From positions 1,098,501 through 1,162,500 of the forward strand of contig NZ_JALIEC010000001.1 of assembly GCF_022867865.1 (NCBI RefSeq): a stretch of DNA of 64,000 nucleotides. The letters run 5' to 3'. This document shows, piece after piece, positions 54,662 to 63,220 of this stretch. Each line of letters opens with the position of its first letter. Positions within the stretch are counted from its first letter, which is position 1. A model generated the notes under the pieces. That model was not told the DNA's origin and ran no database searches. It saw nothing but the letters and a program-made list of their open reading frames with translations. Made by a program: the position numbers and the translations under genes. The DNA comes from Phaeobacter sp. J2-8. GTDB lineage: Bacteria; Pseudomonadota; Alphaproteobacteria; Rhodobacterales; Rhodobacteraceae.

Positions 54662-56026
54662 TCAGCCTTTGACTTCGGTGCCAACAACCATCTGCTCGCC
54701 CTTCAGGCCGATCGGCAGGCTGTCGAGATAGGCATTGGGGGTCTTGCCGTCATAAGCGATGCCATCAATGATATCGCCCGCCGGGGTCGGGGCTTTGTAG
54801 CCATCGCTGTCCCATGGGAAATCAGCCTCGTTCGCCAGACCTTCGTCGACCAGCATACGGGCGGCCTGAAGATAGATTTCCGGCTTGTAGACCGACTTGG
54901 CCACTTCATCATACCAGCTGTCTGGCTTGGCCTCGGTGATTTGGCCCCAACGGCGCATCTGTGTCAGATACCAGATCGCATCGGAATAGAACGGATAGGT
55001 CGCGTTGTAGCGGAAGAACACGTTGAAGTCGGGAACCGCACGTTTGTCGCCCTTTTCGTATTCAAACGTCCCGGTCATCGAAGCGGCGATCACCTCGGCA
55101 TCGGCACCGACATATTCCGGCTGCGACAGGATTTCGACCGCCTCCATCCGGTTAGCGTTGTCGTTTTCATCCAGCCATTGTGCCGCACGGATCAGCGCCT
55201 TGGTCACGGCAAGGGTGGTGTTTGGATTGGCTTCCTGGAATTCCGCGGAGATGCCGAAAACCTTTTCCGGGTTGTTTTTCCACAGCTCATAATCGGTGAT
55301 CACCGGCACGCCGATGCCCTTGAACACCGCTTGCTGGTTCCATGGCTCGCCCACGCAATAGCCATAAATGGTGCCCGCCTCGAGTGTGGCCGGCATTTGC
55401 GGCGGCGGGGTCACGGACAACAGCACATCGGCACCAATCTGGCCGGAAATGTTTTCGCCGCTGTAAAACCCCGGATGCAGACCACCGGCCGCCAGCCAGT
55501 AGCGCAGTTCATAGTTGTGGGTGGAGACCGGGAAAACCATTCCCATGTTGAACGGTTTGCCGTCGTTCTTGTATTTCTCGACCACCGGGGCCAGCGCCTC
55601 GGCACTGATCGGGTGAATTGGCTTGCCCTCGGCATCGGCGGGGATATTCGGCTTCATCTGCTCCCAGATCTCGTTGGAAACCGTGATGCCGTTGCCGTTC
55701 AGATCCATCGAAAACGGGGTGATGATATGCGCCTCGGTGCCGAACCCGATGGTCGCGGCCAGCGGTTGACCGGCCAGCATATGCGCGCCGTCCAACTGGC
55801 CGCCAATCACGCCGTCCAGCAGAACCTTCCAGTTCGCCTGGGCCTCCAGCGTGACAAACAGACCTTCGTCCAGGAAATACCCCTGTTCATAGGCCACAGC
55901 CAGCGGTGCCATGTCTGTCAGTTTGATAAAGCCAAATGTCAGCTCGTCTTTTTCCAGATCAAGCTCCGCAAATGCGGGGCTGACAAGGGCGGTGGATGCC
56001 GCAAGGCCAAGGAGGAGTTTCTTCAT
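54662..56026 (-). CDS. nrtA: Nitrate ABC transporter substrate-binding protein
   Basis: 454 residues. Sec signal of about 20 residues (ending SPAFA), no lipobox. The mature part is NrtA/CmpA-type: [40 protein letters not shown] and [20 protein letters not shown]. It binds nitrate/nitrite in the periplasm. It is the first structural gene after the attenuator leader. The same domain, without signal, is found in NasS upstream. Confidence 0.94.
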   Translation of the reverse strand: MKKLLLGLAASTALVSPAFAELDLEKDELTFGFIKLTDMAPLAVAYEQGYFLDEGLFVTLEAQANWKVLLDGVIGGQLDGAHMLAGQPLAATIGFGTEAHIITPFSMDLNGNGITVSNEIWEQMKPNIPADAEGKPIHPISAEALAPVVEKYKNDGKPFNMGMVFPVSTHNYELRYWLAAGGLHPGFYSGENISGQIGADVLLSVTPPPQMPATLEAGTIYGYCVGEPWNQQAVFKGIGVPVITDYELWKNNPEKVFGISAEFQEANPNTTLAVTKALIRAAQWLDENDNANRMEAVEILSQPEYVGADAEVIAASMTGTFEYEKGDKRAVPDFNVFFRYNATYPFYSDAIWYLTQMRRWGQITEAKPDSWYDEVAKSVYKPEIYLQAARMLVDEGLANEADFPWDSDGYKAPTPAGDIIDGIAYDGKTPNAYLDSLPIGLKGEQMVVGTEVKG

Positions 56027-56080
56027 CTGTCTTTCCTTTTGATTTGTGCCCGGGCGGGAGGAAGGACCCGAGCAAATAAA

Positions 56081-56128
56081 AAAGCCGCTAACTCACACTG
56101 CCTGTCTGGCGGTGGGTCGAGCGGCTTT
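56081..56128 (-). terminator. Leader terminator of the nitrate operon
   Basis: On the minus strand AAAGCCGCT pairs with AGCGGCTTT across a loop of about 30 bases and is followed by a T-run (TTTTTTATTT, 56075-56083 on the plus strand). It sits 55 bp before the nrtA ATG. Its 5' arm shares sequence with the hexaloop hairpin at 56119-56132, so the two are mutually exclusive. Confidence 0.85.
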
Positions 56129-56183
56129 GCTCATGATCCTCAAATCTTTGAGGGAAATTCCAGCAGCGGGCATCGTTGCCTGC
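56119..56183 (-). promoter_or_regulatory. Candidate ANTAR (NasT) target hairpins in the nas leader
   Basis: In the minus-strand RNA, GAGC-AAAGCC-GCUC (56119-56132) gives a hexaloop with A at 1 and G at 4, the ANTAR-target rule. Upstream, GGC-AACGAU-GCC (56169-56180, stem extended to 56163-56183 with a bulge) also gives an A1/G4 hexaloop. Closer still, CCUCAAAGAUUUGAGG (56138-56153) forms a stable hairpin whose loop AAGAUU does not fit A1/G4. Which of the latter two is the first element is unclear. Binding would sequester the terminator arm. Confidence 0.7.
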
Positions 56184-56244
56184 CGATGACTTATTTATGA
56201 CAGGTGATTGGCAAAATGCGCAAAGAGAAGTTGGCGTTTTGCGG

Positions 56245-56272
56245 CGATTATTCTGCATCGCAGCGCAGTCAA
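56245..56272 (-). promoter_or_regulatory. Possible promoter of the nrtA operon
   Basis: TTGACT (56267-56272, read on the minus strand), 16 bases, then TAATCG (56245-56250). It would place the transcript start near 56238, giving a leader of about 210 nt that includes all hairpins. The -10 match is poor. Confidence 0.35.
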
Positions 56273-56298
56273 TGCTGCGGCTGCGCAAAAAATGGGCA

Positions 56299-57474
56299 TC
56301 AAATCAGGTCGGGATCAAAAACGCGGCCATCGAAGAACCCGTCAGGCCGCAGAATCAGCCGCCCGGTCTCGGTCGCAACGGCGGTTTCAACGCTGACGCC
56401 GCCCTCGATCTTGGCCGAAGCGGTTGGCAAAGGCGCATTCAGCCCCGCCAGCGCGGTCCGATACAGATCACTGCGATAGACCGCCCGCGCGGCGGTTTTC
56501 GCGGTCACGCGATCCAGCCCGGTGCGCGCCGCCAATTGCTGGCCGATCCATTCTGCCTGACTGCGCCAGGGGAAGGTCGCGGCAGCGGCGTGGAATTCGA
56601 CAAATCCCGGCACTTCGCGTTCCTGACCGGTTTGTGACAGCACCAGCCGACCCGACAAGGCGCGATCCAGAATGTCCGGCGCAATGTTCAGGTATTCGCG
56701 ACGCGACAGGATTTCCGCCGTCAAACTATGGGACGAAGGATCCGCCAGCCAGCGCCCGGCGTGCCAGACCGCCCGGATCAACCGCCCCAAAAGCGCATTT
56801 TCCGCCGCCGCCCAATCGCTGCGCACAGCCAGGACCTTTTCCGGGGCAAAGGCCCAGATCGCGGAACAGGGCAGCAACAATTCCCCCATCCCGGTTTCCA
56901 CCGCCTGACTGCCCCAAGGCTCGCCCACGCAAAATGCGTCAATCTCACCCGCGCGGATCGCATCCGCCATCAGCGGCGGCGGCACGGTGCGGATGTCGAC
57001 GCTCTGCGGGGCAGGCAGGCCCAGCGCAGAAAGCCAGTAATAGACCAGCTCGGCATGCATCGAAAACGGAAACGGCACGCCAATGCGCAACCGCCCGCCC
57101 GCAGCCCCAATCAGGGCCATGCCAGCGGCGCGGGCGTCGCGGAACCCGAAATCGTGGCCGCCATCGTGAATGCGCCGGGCCAGATCACGGCTGACGCCAA
57201 TCACATTGCCATTGACCGACAGGACCGAAACCGCCGACAGCGGCGCGCCAGCCCCACCAAGCCCCATTGCCGTCGCCACCGGCACCGGCGACAACATATG
57301 CGCCGCATCAACCTGGCCAAAGCTCAGCATGTCCCGCAGCGAAGACCACGACGGCGCGCGCCGCAGATCCAGCGAAATGCCTTCCTCGGCGGCAAATCCC
57401 ATTTCCTGGGCCACAACCAATGGCGCAGCATCCACCAACGGGATGAACCCGACAGACAGTGTTGTCAGACTCAT
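56299..57474 (-). CDS. nasS: Nitrate sensor NasS (NrtA-like)
   Basis: 391 residues without signal peptide: MSLTTLSVGFIPLVDAAPLV, then FGQVDAAHMLSPVPVATAMG and FCVGEPWGSQAVETGMGELL, all NrtA/NasS features. Cytosolic NasS binds nitrate and, when empty, holds NasT inactive. The ATG overlaps the nasT stop. The much longer open frame that reads upstream through nasT in the same frame is an artefact of the nasT frameshift. Confidence 0.92.
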   Translation of the reverse strand: MSLTTLSVGFIPLVDAAPLVVAQEMGFAAEEGISLDLRRAPSWSSLRDMLSFGQVDAAHMLSPVPVATAMGLGGAGAPLSAVSVLSVNGNVIGVSRDLARRIHDGGHDFGFRDARAAGMALIGAAGGRLRIGVPFPFSMHAELVYYWLSALGLPAPQSVDIRTVPPPLMADAIRAGEIDAFCVGEPWGSQAVETGMGELLLPCSAIWAFAPEKVLAVRSDWAAAENALLGRLIRAVWHAGRWLADPSSHSLTAEILSRREYLNIAPDILDRALSGRLVLSQTGQEREVPGFVEFHAAAATFPWRSQAEWIGQQLAARTGLDRVTAKTAARAVYRSDLYRTALAGLNAPLPTASAKIEGGVSVETAVATETGRLILRPDGFFDGRVFDPDLI

Positions 57475-58056
57475 GACAACAACCCCGCCGCAGTGACCAG
57501 CGCCTGAGCCACATCGGCAACCCGCTTGCCCTGATCCATCGCGGTTTTCCGCAGCAGCGCATATGCTTCGTCTTCGCCAATGCCGCGCGCCTTCATCAAC
57601 ATACCTTTTGCACGGTCGATGACCTTGCGCTCTTCCAACGCGCGCTTTGTTTCCGCCAGCTCGGTGCGCATCCGCTGAAACATGCGAAACCGGGTGATTG
57701 CGGCGTCCAGGACGGCTTTGACCCGCTGTGGCTGCATCCCGTCGACCACATAGGCCGACACACCGGCCTCGATCGCAGCGGTCGACAGCCCCTCGGGCGA
57801 ACGGTCCACAAACATGGCGACCGGCCGCTCCAACGGGCCAGAGGCCAGTGCCAGCTCCTCCAACATGTCCCGCGACGGGTTCTCGATGTCGATCAGCACC
57901 ATGTCGGGTTGGCGGGCCTGAATTCTGGCGGGCCAGGCTGGTCGGCTCGGAGATGACCTGAATGTCAAAATCCCCAGCCGTGCGCAGGCTGTCCACGATC
58001 AGCAAGGCGCGATCGCGGTCCGGTTCCACAATGGTGATCGAAATCGGTTGGTTCAT
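57471..58056 (-). CDS. nasT: ANTAR-domain antiterminator NasT (frameshifted)
   Basis: The start is the ATG at 58056 (MNQPISITIVEPDRDRALLI). After ISEPTSLAR the frame changes to RIQARQPDMVLIDIENPSRD and runs to the ANTAR domain, with ERKVIDRAKGMLMKARGIGE and RKTAMDQGKRVADVAQALV. One surplus base in the run at about 57927-57932 explains it; the repaired length is 194. The receiver keeps VLIDIENPS with the Asp, although NasT is controlled by NasS rather than phosphorylation. It binds leader hairpins and prevents termination. Confidence 0.92.
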
Positions 58057-58210
58057 AGCCTCAGATGTGCGGCTTGGCGCGGGAAAGTAAATGCTGGGCG
58101 GGTGAACTTTGGGGCGTTTCCTGGTGATACGCTGTTTTTTTAGGCATCGACCGCGGCGGGCTCTCCTACGGCCACATCCTGCGGCCATGCAATGTACGGT
58201 CCCGCTGATT

Positions 58211-58268
58211 TCATCTGACCAAAAATATCCCGGGGGTGAGGCCAAAGGCCGAGGGGGCTGGCCCCCTT
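58211..58268. repeat. Intergenic palindromic element, copy 3
   Basis: TCATCTGACCAAAAATATCC, CGGGGG, a GGCCAAAGGCC palindrome and GGGGGCTGGCCCCC. Its first 30 bases almost match copy 2. It lies downstream of the restored hemN stop. On the minus strand the stem-loop is followed by CCCGGGATATTTTTGG, a terminator-like run. Confidence 0.8.
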
Positions 58269-58309
58269 TTGCGCCCGCAGGGCCTTTGATTTATTACACC
58301 GCCGCTCGG

Positions 58310-59666
58310 CTAGATCGCCGAGGCATGCGCCAGAGTTCTGGGCCAGAAACCCATCGACCCGGCTGGCAATCACCCGCACGAGGGGTTTGAAATCTTCGCG
58401 AATCTGCAACCCGCCCTTGGCGATGAAAAACGCATCCGGAAATTGCCGCATCAGGGCAATGCCCGTGGCATGAATTGCCTCTCTCTCCTCGGGAAAATCC
58501 GCCAGCAGCCGGGTTTCCCGAAAACCGAAGCAACACATCAGATCCTCGATCACACGCGCGGTCAGAATATCCTGCGGCTGCATTTCATAGCCGTTGTGCC
58601 CGGCCAATCCGCTGCTTGCGATCCGGTCGAGATAGGCCGAGGTGGCGGCGGCATTCTGTGAATAGCCTTGCGGAAATCTGGAAATTGCCGATGCGCCAAG
58701 ACCGACAAGCGTCGGGGTGGTGTCATCGGTATAGCCCTGAAAATTGCGCCGCAACCGACCGGCCCGGGCGGCAATGGCCAACCCGTCAGAGGGCAGCGCA
58801 AAATGGTCTATGCCGATCTCGTCATAGCCCGCCGAGACAAAGGCCTGTTGGGCCAATTTGGTCAGATCGAAACGCGCATAGGTATCGGGCAGGCTTGCCG
58901 CGTCGATCATCACCTGACGTTTCGACATCCACGGCACATGCGCATAGCCATAAATCGCCAGACGATCAGGGCAGAGCGACAGCACCTGTTGCAGAGTTGC
59001 GGCAAAGCTGTCGCTGGTTTGATGTGGCAACCCGTACAGCAGATCCAGATTGATATTGTCGACCCCCAGACCGCGCAATTGCTGGATCACGCGGTCGGTC
59101 TGTTCAAAGGATTGGTGCCGCCCAATGGCGTCCTGCACATCCGCGGCAAAATCCTGAACCCCGATGCTGGCGCGATTCAGGCCGAAATCAACCAGGGTCG
59201 CCAATAGCTCCGGCGCGGCTTCGGTCGGGTCGATTTCGACCGAAAATTCGATGTCGGTGGTCGGGGCAAACGCGGCAAAGACCTTATCAAGCAGCAGGGC
59301 CATGGTGGCGGGGGACAAAATGGTGGGTGTGCCGCCCCCCAGATGCAGCCGCGCCATTTTCACGCCCGAAGGCAGGCATTTGCGGACATTTGCAATTTCC
59401 CGGCGTAGCACCTCGACATAGGCGTCCACCGGGCGCAGCGTCTTTGTGCCCTGGGTCCGGCAGGCACAGAAGAAACACAGCCGCTTGCAAAACGGAATGT
59501 GAATATAGACCGAAATCTCGCTGCCTGCGGGCACCGCATTCAGCCAGTCGGATTGATGCCGATGACCTTCGCCCGGGCGAAAGTGATTGGCCGGCGGATA
59601 GCTGGTATAGCGCGGCACACGTGCGTCAAAGAGCCCGTGCTTTCGGAGTTGCTCTGGAATGTTCAT
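58310..59666 (-). CDS. hemN: Oxygen-independent coproporphyrinogen III oxidase (C-terminus frameshifted)
   Basis: Radical-SAM enzyme: YIHIPFCKRLCFFCACRTQG with CxxxCxxC, then HLGGGTPTILSP and SIGVQDFAADVQDAIGR. MNIPEQLRKHGLFDARVPRY at the start is standard. Near the end, after RVDGFLA, the straight frame runs on for about 60 residues through a repeat element, which is implausible. Another frame gives AHASAI and a stop at 58310, the usual C-terminus. A surplus base near 58328-58345 explains this; about 451 residues. Makes protoporphyrinogen IX without oxygen. An FNR box is 34 bp upstream. Confidence 0.93.
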
Positions 59667-59700
59667 ACTGTAGATTGATCATGCAACGATCAGGTCCACA

Positions 59701-59714
59701 TTGATGCAGATCAA
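59701..59714. promoter_or_regulatory. FNR box between hemN and fnrL
   Basis: TTGATGCAGATCAA, a perfect match to TTGATnnnnATCAA. Its centre is about 41 bp from the hemN ATG and it abuts the likely fnrL start. It should give FnrL control of hemN and autoregulation of fnrL. Confidence 0.9.
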
Positions 59715-59718
59715 CAAG

Positions 59719-60450
59719 ATGCCAATTCCCGAATTAACCTCGGTCCGCTGTCAGGAATGCCCGATCCGCCATCGTGCGGTCTGTGCGAAATGCGACGAGG
59801 AGGAGCTGGAGCTGCTGAGCGGGATGAAGACCTATCGCAGCTTCAAGGCTGGCGATGTCATTCTGTGGCGTGGTGAGCCGTTGCAATTTGTGGCCTCGCT
59901 GGTGACGGGGGCGGCGACGCTGTCAAAAACCCTTGAGGACGGTCGCACCCAGATGGTGGGTCTGCTTTTACCATCGGATTTCATTGGCCGACCCGGACGT
60001 CAGGAAATCGAATTCGACGTCACGGCGACCACCGATGTGACCTTGTGCTGTTTTGATCGCAAACCGTTTGAAAAACTGGTCGAAGACACGCCGCATGTGG
60101 CGCAGCGCCTGATGGAGCTGGCCTTGGACGAGCTGGACGCCGCGCGCGAATGGATGCTGCTTTTGGGCCGCAAGACCGCGCGGGAAAAGATTGCGACCTT
60201 TATCGAAATGCTGGCCCGGCGCGCCACGGTTCAGGACCAGGAGGCGGGCGGCCAGTTCATCCTGTATCTGACACGGGATCAGATCGCGAATTACCTTGGT
60301 CTGACATTGGAAACGGTCAGTCGCCATTTTTCGGCTTTGAAAAAAGAAGGCATGATCGGCTTTTCCGATCGTCACCATATTGAGGTTCTGGATCTGCCCG
60401 GATTGCAATTGGCGACGGGTGACGACGCCGATGGTGGCTTGGTCAGTTAA
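59719..60450 (+). CDS. fnrL: FNR-type oxygen-responsive regulator FnrL
   Basis: 243 residues from the ATG at 59719; the ATG at 59704 lies inside the FNR box and is less likely. The N-terminal cysteine cluster CQECPIRHRAVCAKC (C11, C14, C22, C25) with another Cys in TLCCF fits a [4Fe-4S] FNR. The cNMP-like fold has DGRTQMVGLLLPSDFIGRPG. The HTH is LTRDQIANYLGLTLETVSRH. It is divergent from hemN and upstream of ccoN, both with FNR boxes. Confidence 0.93.
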   Translation: MPIPELTSVRCQECPIRHRAVCAKCDEEELELLSGMKTYRSFKAGDVILWRGEPLQFVASLVTGAATLSKTLEDGRTQMVGLLLPSDFIGRPGRQEIEFDVTATTDVTLCCFDRKPFEKLVEDTPHVAQRLMELALDELDAAREWMLLLGRKTAREKIATFIEMLARRATVQDQEAGGQFILYLTRDQIANYLGLTLETVSRHFSALKKEGMIGFSDRHHIEVLDLPGLQLATGDDADGGLVS

Positions 60451-60466
60451 GTTCCTTTTGCACAGG

Positions 60467-60496
60467 CATGTGTTCGGCGGCCATGTGTTCGGCGGC
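60467..60496. repeat. 15-bp tandem duplication
   Basis: CATGTGTTCGGCGGC twice in a row, perfect, directly after fnrL and 25 bp before the ccoN FNR box. Confidence 0.85.
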
Positions 60497-60520
60497 ACAG
60501 GCCGGTCGGGAATTGCGACC

Positions 60521-60534
60521 TTGATCCAGATCAA
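60521..60534 (+). promoter_or_regulatory. FNR box of ccoNOQP
   Basis: TTGATCCAGATCAA, perfect consensus, centred 88 bp before the ccoN ATG. At the usual -41.5 spacing transcription would start near 60569. Confidence 0.9.
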
Positions 60535-60615
60535 GGCATAGATTTGCCGACCCCTAAAACCACCCTGCGAACAGGAGCGTCTTTTCGGTGCTCTGTTAAG
60601 ATCAGGGGTGTCTGA

Positions 60616-62232
60616 ATGGACTATATAAAATTAATACTATTGGCGTTGGTCACGTTCTTTGCCGCGATTGGCGTGAATTGGGCGCATGATCTGGCATATC
60701 AGGTTCATGCGGTCCTGATCATGTTGATCGCCTTTGTGATGTTTGTCCGGGTGTTGCGCCGGATCGACGAAGCGCCGCCCGCGCCGCCGGTAGAGGGCAT
60801 CTACTTTGACGGTGTGATCCGGGCCGGTGTGATTGCCACCGCATTCTGGGGGATTGCCGGCTTTCTGGTCGGCACCTTCATTGCCTTTCAACTGGCCTTT
60901 CCGGCGTTGAATTTCGATTGGGGCCAGCCGTTCACCAACTTTGGCCGCTTGCGCCCGCTGCATACAAGTGCGGTGATCTTTGCCTTTGGTGGCAATGCCC
61001 TGATCGCGACATCGTTTTACGTGGTGCAGCGCACCAGCGGCGTGCGGCTTTGGGGCGGCAAGGCCGCTTGGTTTGTGTTCTGGGGCTATCAGCTGTTTAT
61101 CGTGCTGGCGGCGACCGGCTATCTGCTGGGGGCAACCCAGTCCAAGGAATATGCCGAACCGGAATGGTATGTCGATCTCTGGCTGACTCTGGTCTGGCTG
61201 ACCTATCTGGCGGTCTATCTCGGCACAATCTTTCACCGCCGTGAAAAGCATATCTATGTGGCGAACTGGTTCTTCCTCAGCTTCATCATCACGGTTGCCA
61301 TGCTGCATGTGATCAACAACCTGTCGATCCCGGTCAGCATCTGGGGCAGCAAATCTGTGCAGGTCTTCTCGGGCGTGCAAGATGCGATGACCCAGTGGTG
61401 GTACGGCCACAACGCGGTGGGCTTCTTCCTGACTGCCGGGTTCCTGGGGATGATGTATTACTTTGTGCCGAAACAGGCGGGTCGCCCGGTCTATAGCTAC
61501 AAACTGTCGATCATTCACTTCTGGGCGCTGATCTTCCTTTATATCTGGGCAGGTCCACACCATTTGCATTACACCGCGCTGCCGGATTGGGCATCGACCC
61601 TGGGCATGGTGTTTTCGATCATCCTCTGGATGCCCAGCTGGGGCGGAATGATCAACGGTCTGATGACGCTGCAAGGCGCCTGGGACAAACTGCGCACCGA
61701 CCCGATCCTGCGGATGTTCGTGCTCAGCCTTGGGTTCTATGGCATGTCGACATTCGAAGGGCCGATGATGTCGATCCGCGCGGTGAACTCGTTGTCGCAT
61801 TACACCGACTGGACCATCGGGCATGTGCATTCCGGCGCGCTTGGTTGGAACGGCATGATCACCTTTGCCTGTCTCTATTACCTGACACCCAAGCTTTGGG
61901 GGCGCAAACAGATGTATTCCCTGTCTGCCATCAGCTGGCATTTCTGGCTCGCGACCTTGGGGATCGTGCTTTACGCGGCCTCGATGTGGGTGACCGGCAT
62001 CATGGAAGGTTTGATGTGGCGCGAAGTCGACGATCAAGGGTTCCTGGTGAATTCCTTTGCCGACACGGTCAGCGCAAAATTCCCGATGTATGTGGTGCGC
62101 GGATTGGGCGGGGTCATGTTCCTCAGCGGTGCGGTGATCATGTGCTGGAACATGTGGATGACCATCCGTCGCGGCAGCCCGGCAGAGGCCCGGATGCCGA
62201 CCCCCTCCGCCAGCGCCGTCCCGGCAGAATAA
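60616..62232 (+). CDS. ccoN: cbb3-type cytochrome c oxidase subunit I
   Basis: 538 residues, about twelve to fourteen hydrophobic helices. Heme/CuB histidines are visible: [48 protein letters not shown] and [14 protein letters not shown]. This is the catalytic subunit of the high-affinity oxidase in the inner membrane. First gene of ccoNOQP; 10 bp to ccoO. Confidence 0.96.
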   Translation: MDYIKLILLALVTFFAAIGVNWAHDLAYQVHAVLIMLIAFVMFVRVLRRIDEAPPAPPVEGIYFDGVIRAGVIATAFWGIAGFLVGTFIAFQLAFPALNFDWGQPFTNFGRLRPLHTSAVIFAFGGNALIATSFYVVQRTSGVRLWGGKAAWFVFWGYQLFIVLAATGYLLGATQSKEYAEPEWYVDLWLTLVWLTYLAVYLGTIFHRREKHIYVANWFFLSFIITVAMLHVINNLSIPVSIWGSKSVQVFSGVQDAMTQWWYGHNAVGFFLTAGFLGMMYYFVPKQAGRPVYSYKLSIIHFWALIFLYIWAGPHHLHYTALPDWASTLGMVFSIILWMPSWGGMINGLMTLQGAWDKLRTDPILRMFVLSLGFYGMSTFEGPMMSIRAVNSLSHYTDWTIGHVHSGALGWNGMITFACLYYLTPKLWGRKQMYSLSAISWHFWLATLGIVLYAASMWVTGIMEGLMWREVDDQGFLVNSFADTVSAKFPMYVVRGLGGVMFLSGAVIMCWNMWMTIRRGSPAEARMPTPSASAVPAE

Positions 62233-62242
62233 GGAGCAGATC

Positions 62243-62968
62243 ATGGCAATTCTTGACAAACACGCCGTCCTGGAAAAAAGCCCGACCCTGCTTTTGACCT
62301 TTTCCCTGCTGGTGGTCACCGTTGGCGGGCTGGTGGAAATCGCACCGCTGTTCTGGTTGGAAAACACCATCGAAGAGGTTGAGGGCGTGCGTCCCTACAG
62401 CCCGCTCGAACTGACCGGACGCGACATCTATATTCGCGAAGGGTGCTATACCTGCCACAGCCAGATGATCCGCCCGATGCGGGATGAGGTCGAACGCTAT
62501 GGCCATTATTCGCTCGCGGCAGAGAGCATGTATGATCACCCATTCCAATGGGGCTCAAAACGCACCGGGCCGGATCTGGCCCGGGTGGGGGGGCGATATT
62601 CCGATGCCTGGCATGTGGATCACCTGAAAGATCCGCAATCTGTGGTGCCGGAAAGTGTGATGCCGAAATATGCGTTCCTGTCGGATGCCGAAATCGACAG
62701 CGATCATATCGAGGCGCTTTTGCGCACACACCGATTTGTCGGCGTGCCCTATAGCGACGAGCAGATTGCCCAGGCCAGTGCGGATTTTCATGTCCAGGCG
62801 GACCCGGACGGCGATTGGGACGGGCTTGTCGAACGTTATCCCGGCGCGGCTGTGTCGAACTTTGACGGGCAATCGGCCCTGACCGAGATGGATGCCCTGA
62901 TTGCCTATCTTCAGGTCATGGGCACCATGGTCGATTTTTCAACCTTCACACCAGACGCAAGCCGTTAA
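62243..62968 (+). CDS. ccoO: cbb3-type oxidase subunit II (monoheme c)
   Basis: 241 residues, strong ribosome site. One N-terminal helix ([20 protein letters not shown]), heme c motif CYTCHSQ in [20 protein letters not shown], and [20 protein letters not shown] further on. Periplasmic electron entry to CcoN. Confidence 0.95.
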   Translation: MAILDKHAVLEKSPTLLLTFSLLVVTVGGLVEIAPLFWLENTIEEVEGVRPYSPLELTGRDIYIREGCYTCHSQMIRPMRDEVERYGHYSLAAESMYDHPFQWGSKRTGPDLARVGGRYSDAWHVDHLKDPQSVVPESVMPKYAFLSDAEIDSDHIEALLRTHRFVGVPYSDEQIAQASADFHVQADPDGDWDGLVERYPGAAVSNFDGQSALTEMDALIAYLQVMGTMVDFSTFTPDASR

Positions 62969-62977
62969 AGGGGGCAG

Positions 62978-63220
62978 ATGATGGATACCTATACGCTCTT
63001 GCGGGAAGTTGCCGACAGCTGGGTTTTGCTGGCGATGTTCCTGTTCTTTCTCGGGGTGATGATCTGGGCCTATCTGCCCAGCCAAAGCGCCGCCAGAACC
63101 GAAGCCCAGATGATCCCGTTTCGCGACGACGACGCACAGGCAAGCCTGAATTCCGACCTGAATGCCGGCCCCGAAGGGTCGCAGGCGATGGTGCAGAAAG
63201 GACAATCCGATGGCCGATAA
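62978..63220 (+). CDS. ccoQ: cbb3-type oxidase subunit CcoQ
   Basis: 80 residues; ATGs at 62978 and 62981 are both usable. One hydrophobic helix (VLLAMFLFFLGVMIWAYLP) followed by a polar tail. Small stabilising subunit. It overlaps the ccoP start by 11 bases. Confidence 0.9.
   Translation: MMDTYTLLREVADSWVLLAMFLFFLGVMIWAYLPSQSAARTEAQMIPFRDDDAQASLNSDLNAGPEGSQAMVQKGQSDGR

Noticed and set aside
53498-56200. 900-residue plus-strand open frame
   Set aside because: Antisense to nrtB and nrtA; rich in His, Arg and Gln typical of shadow frames in GC-rich genes.
56299-58245. 648-residue open frame ending in NasS
   Set aside because: The upstream part is NasT out of frame after a single-base indel. 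NasS has its own ATG overlapping the nasT stop.
58140-58309. C-terminal extension of HemN
   Set aside because: It reads through the intergenic repeat copy 3; another frame gives the normal HemN end at 58310.
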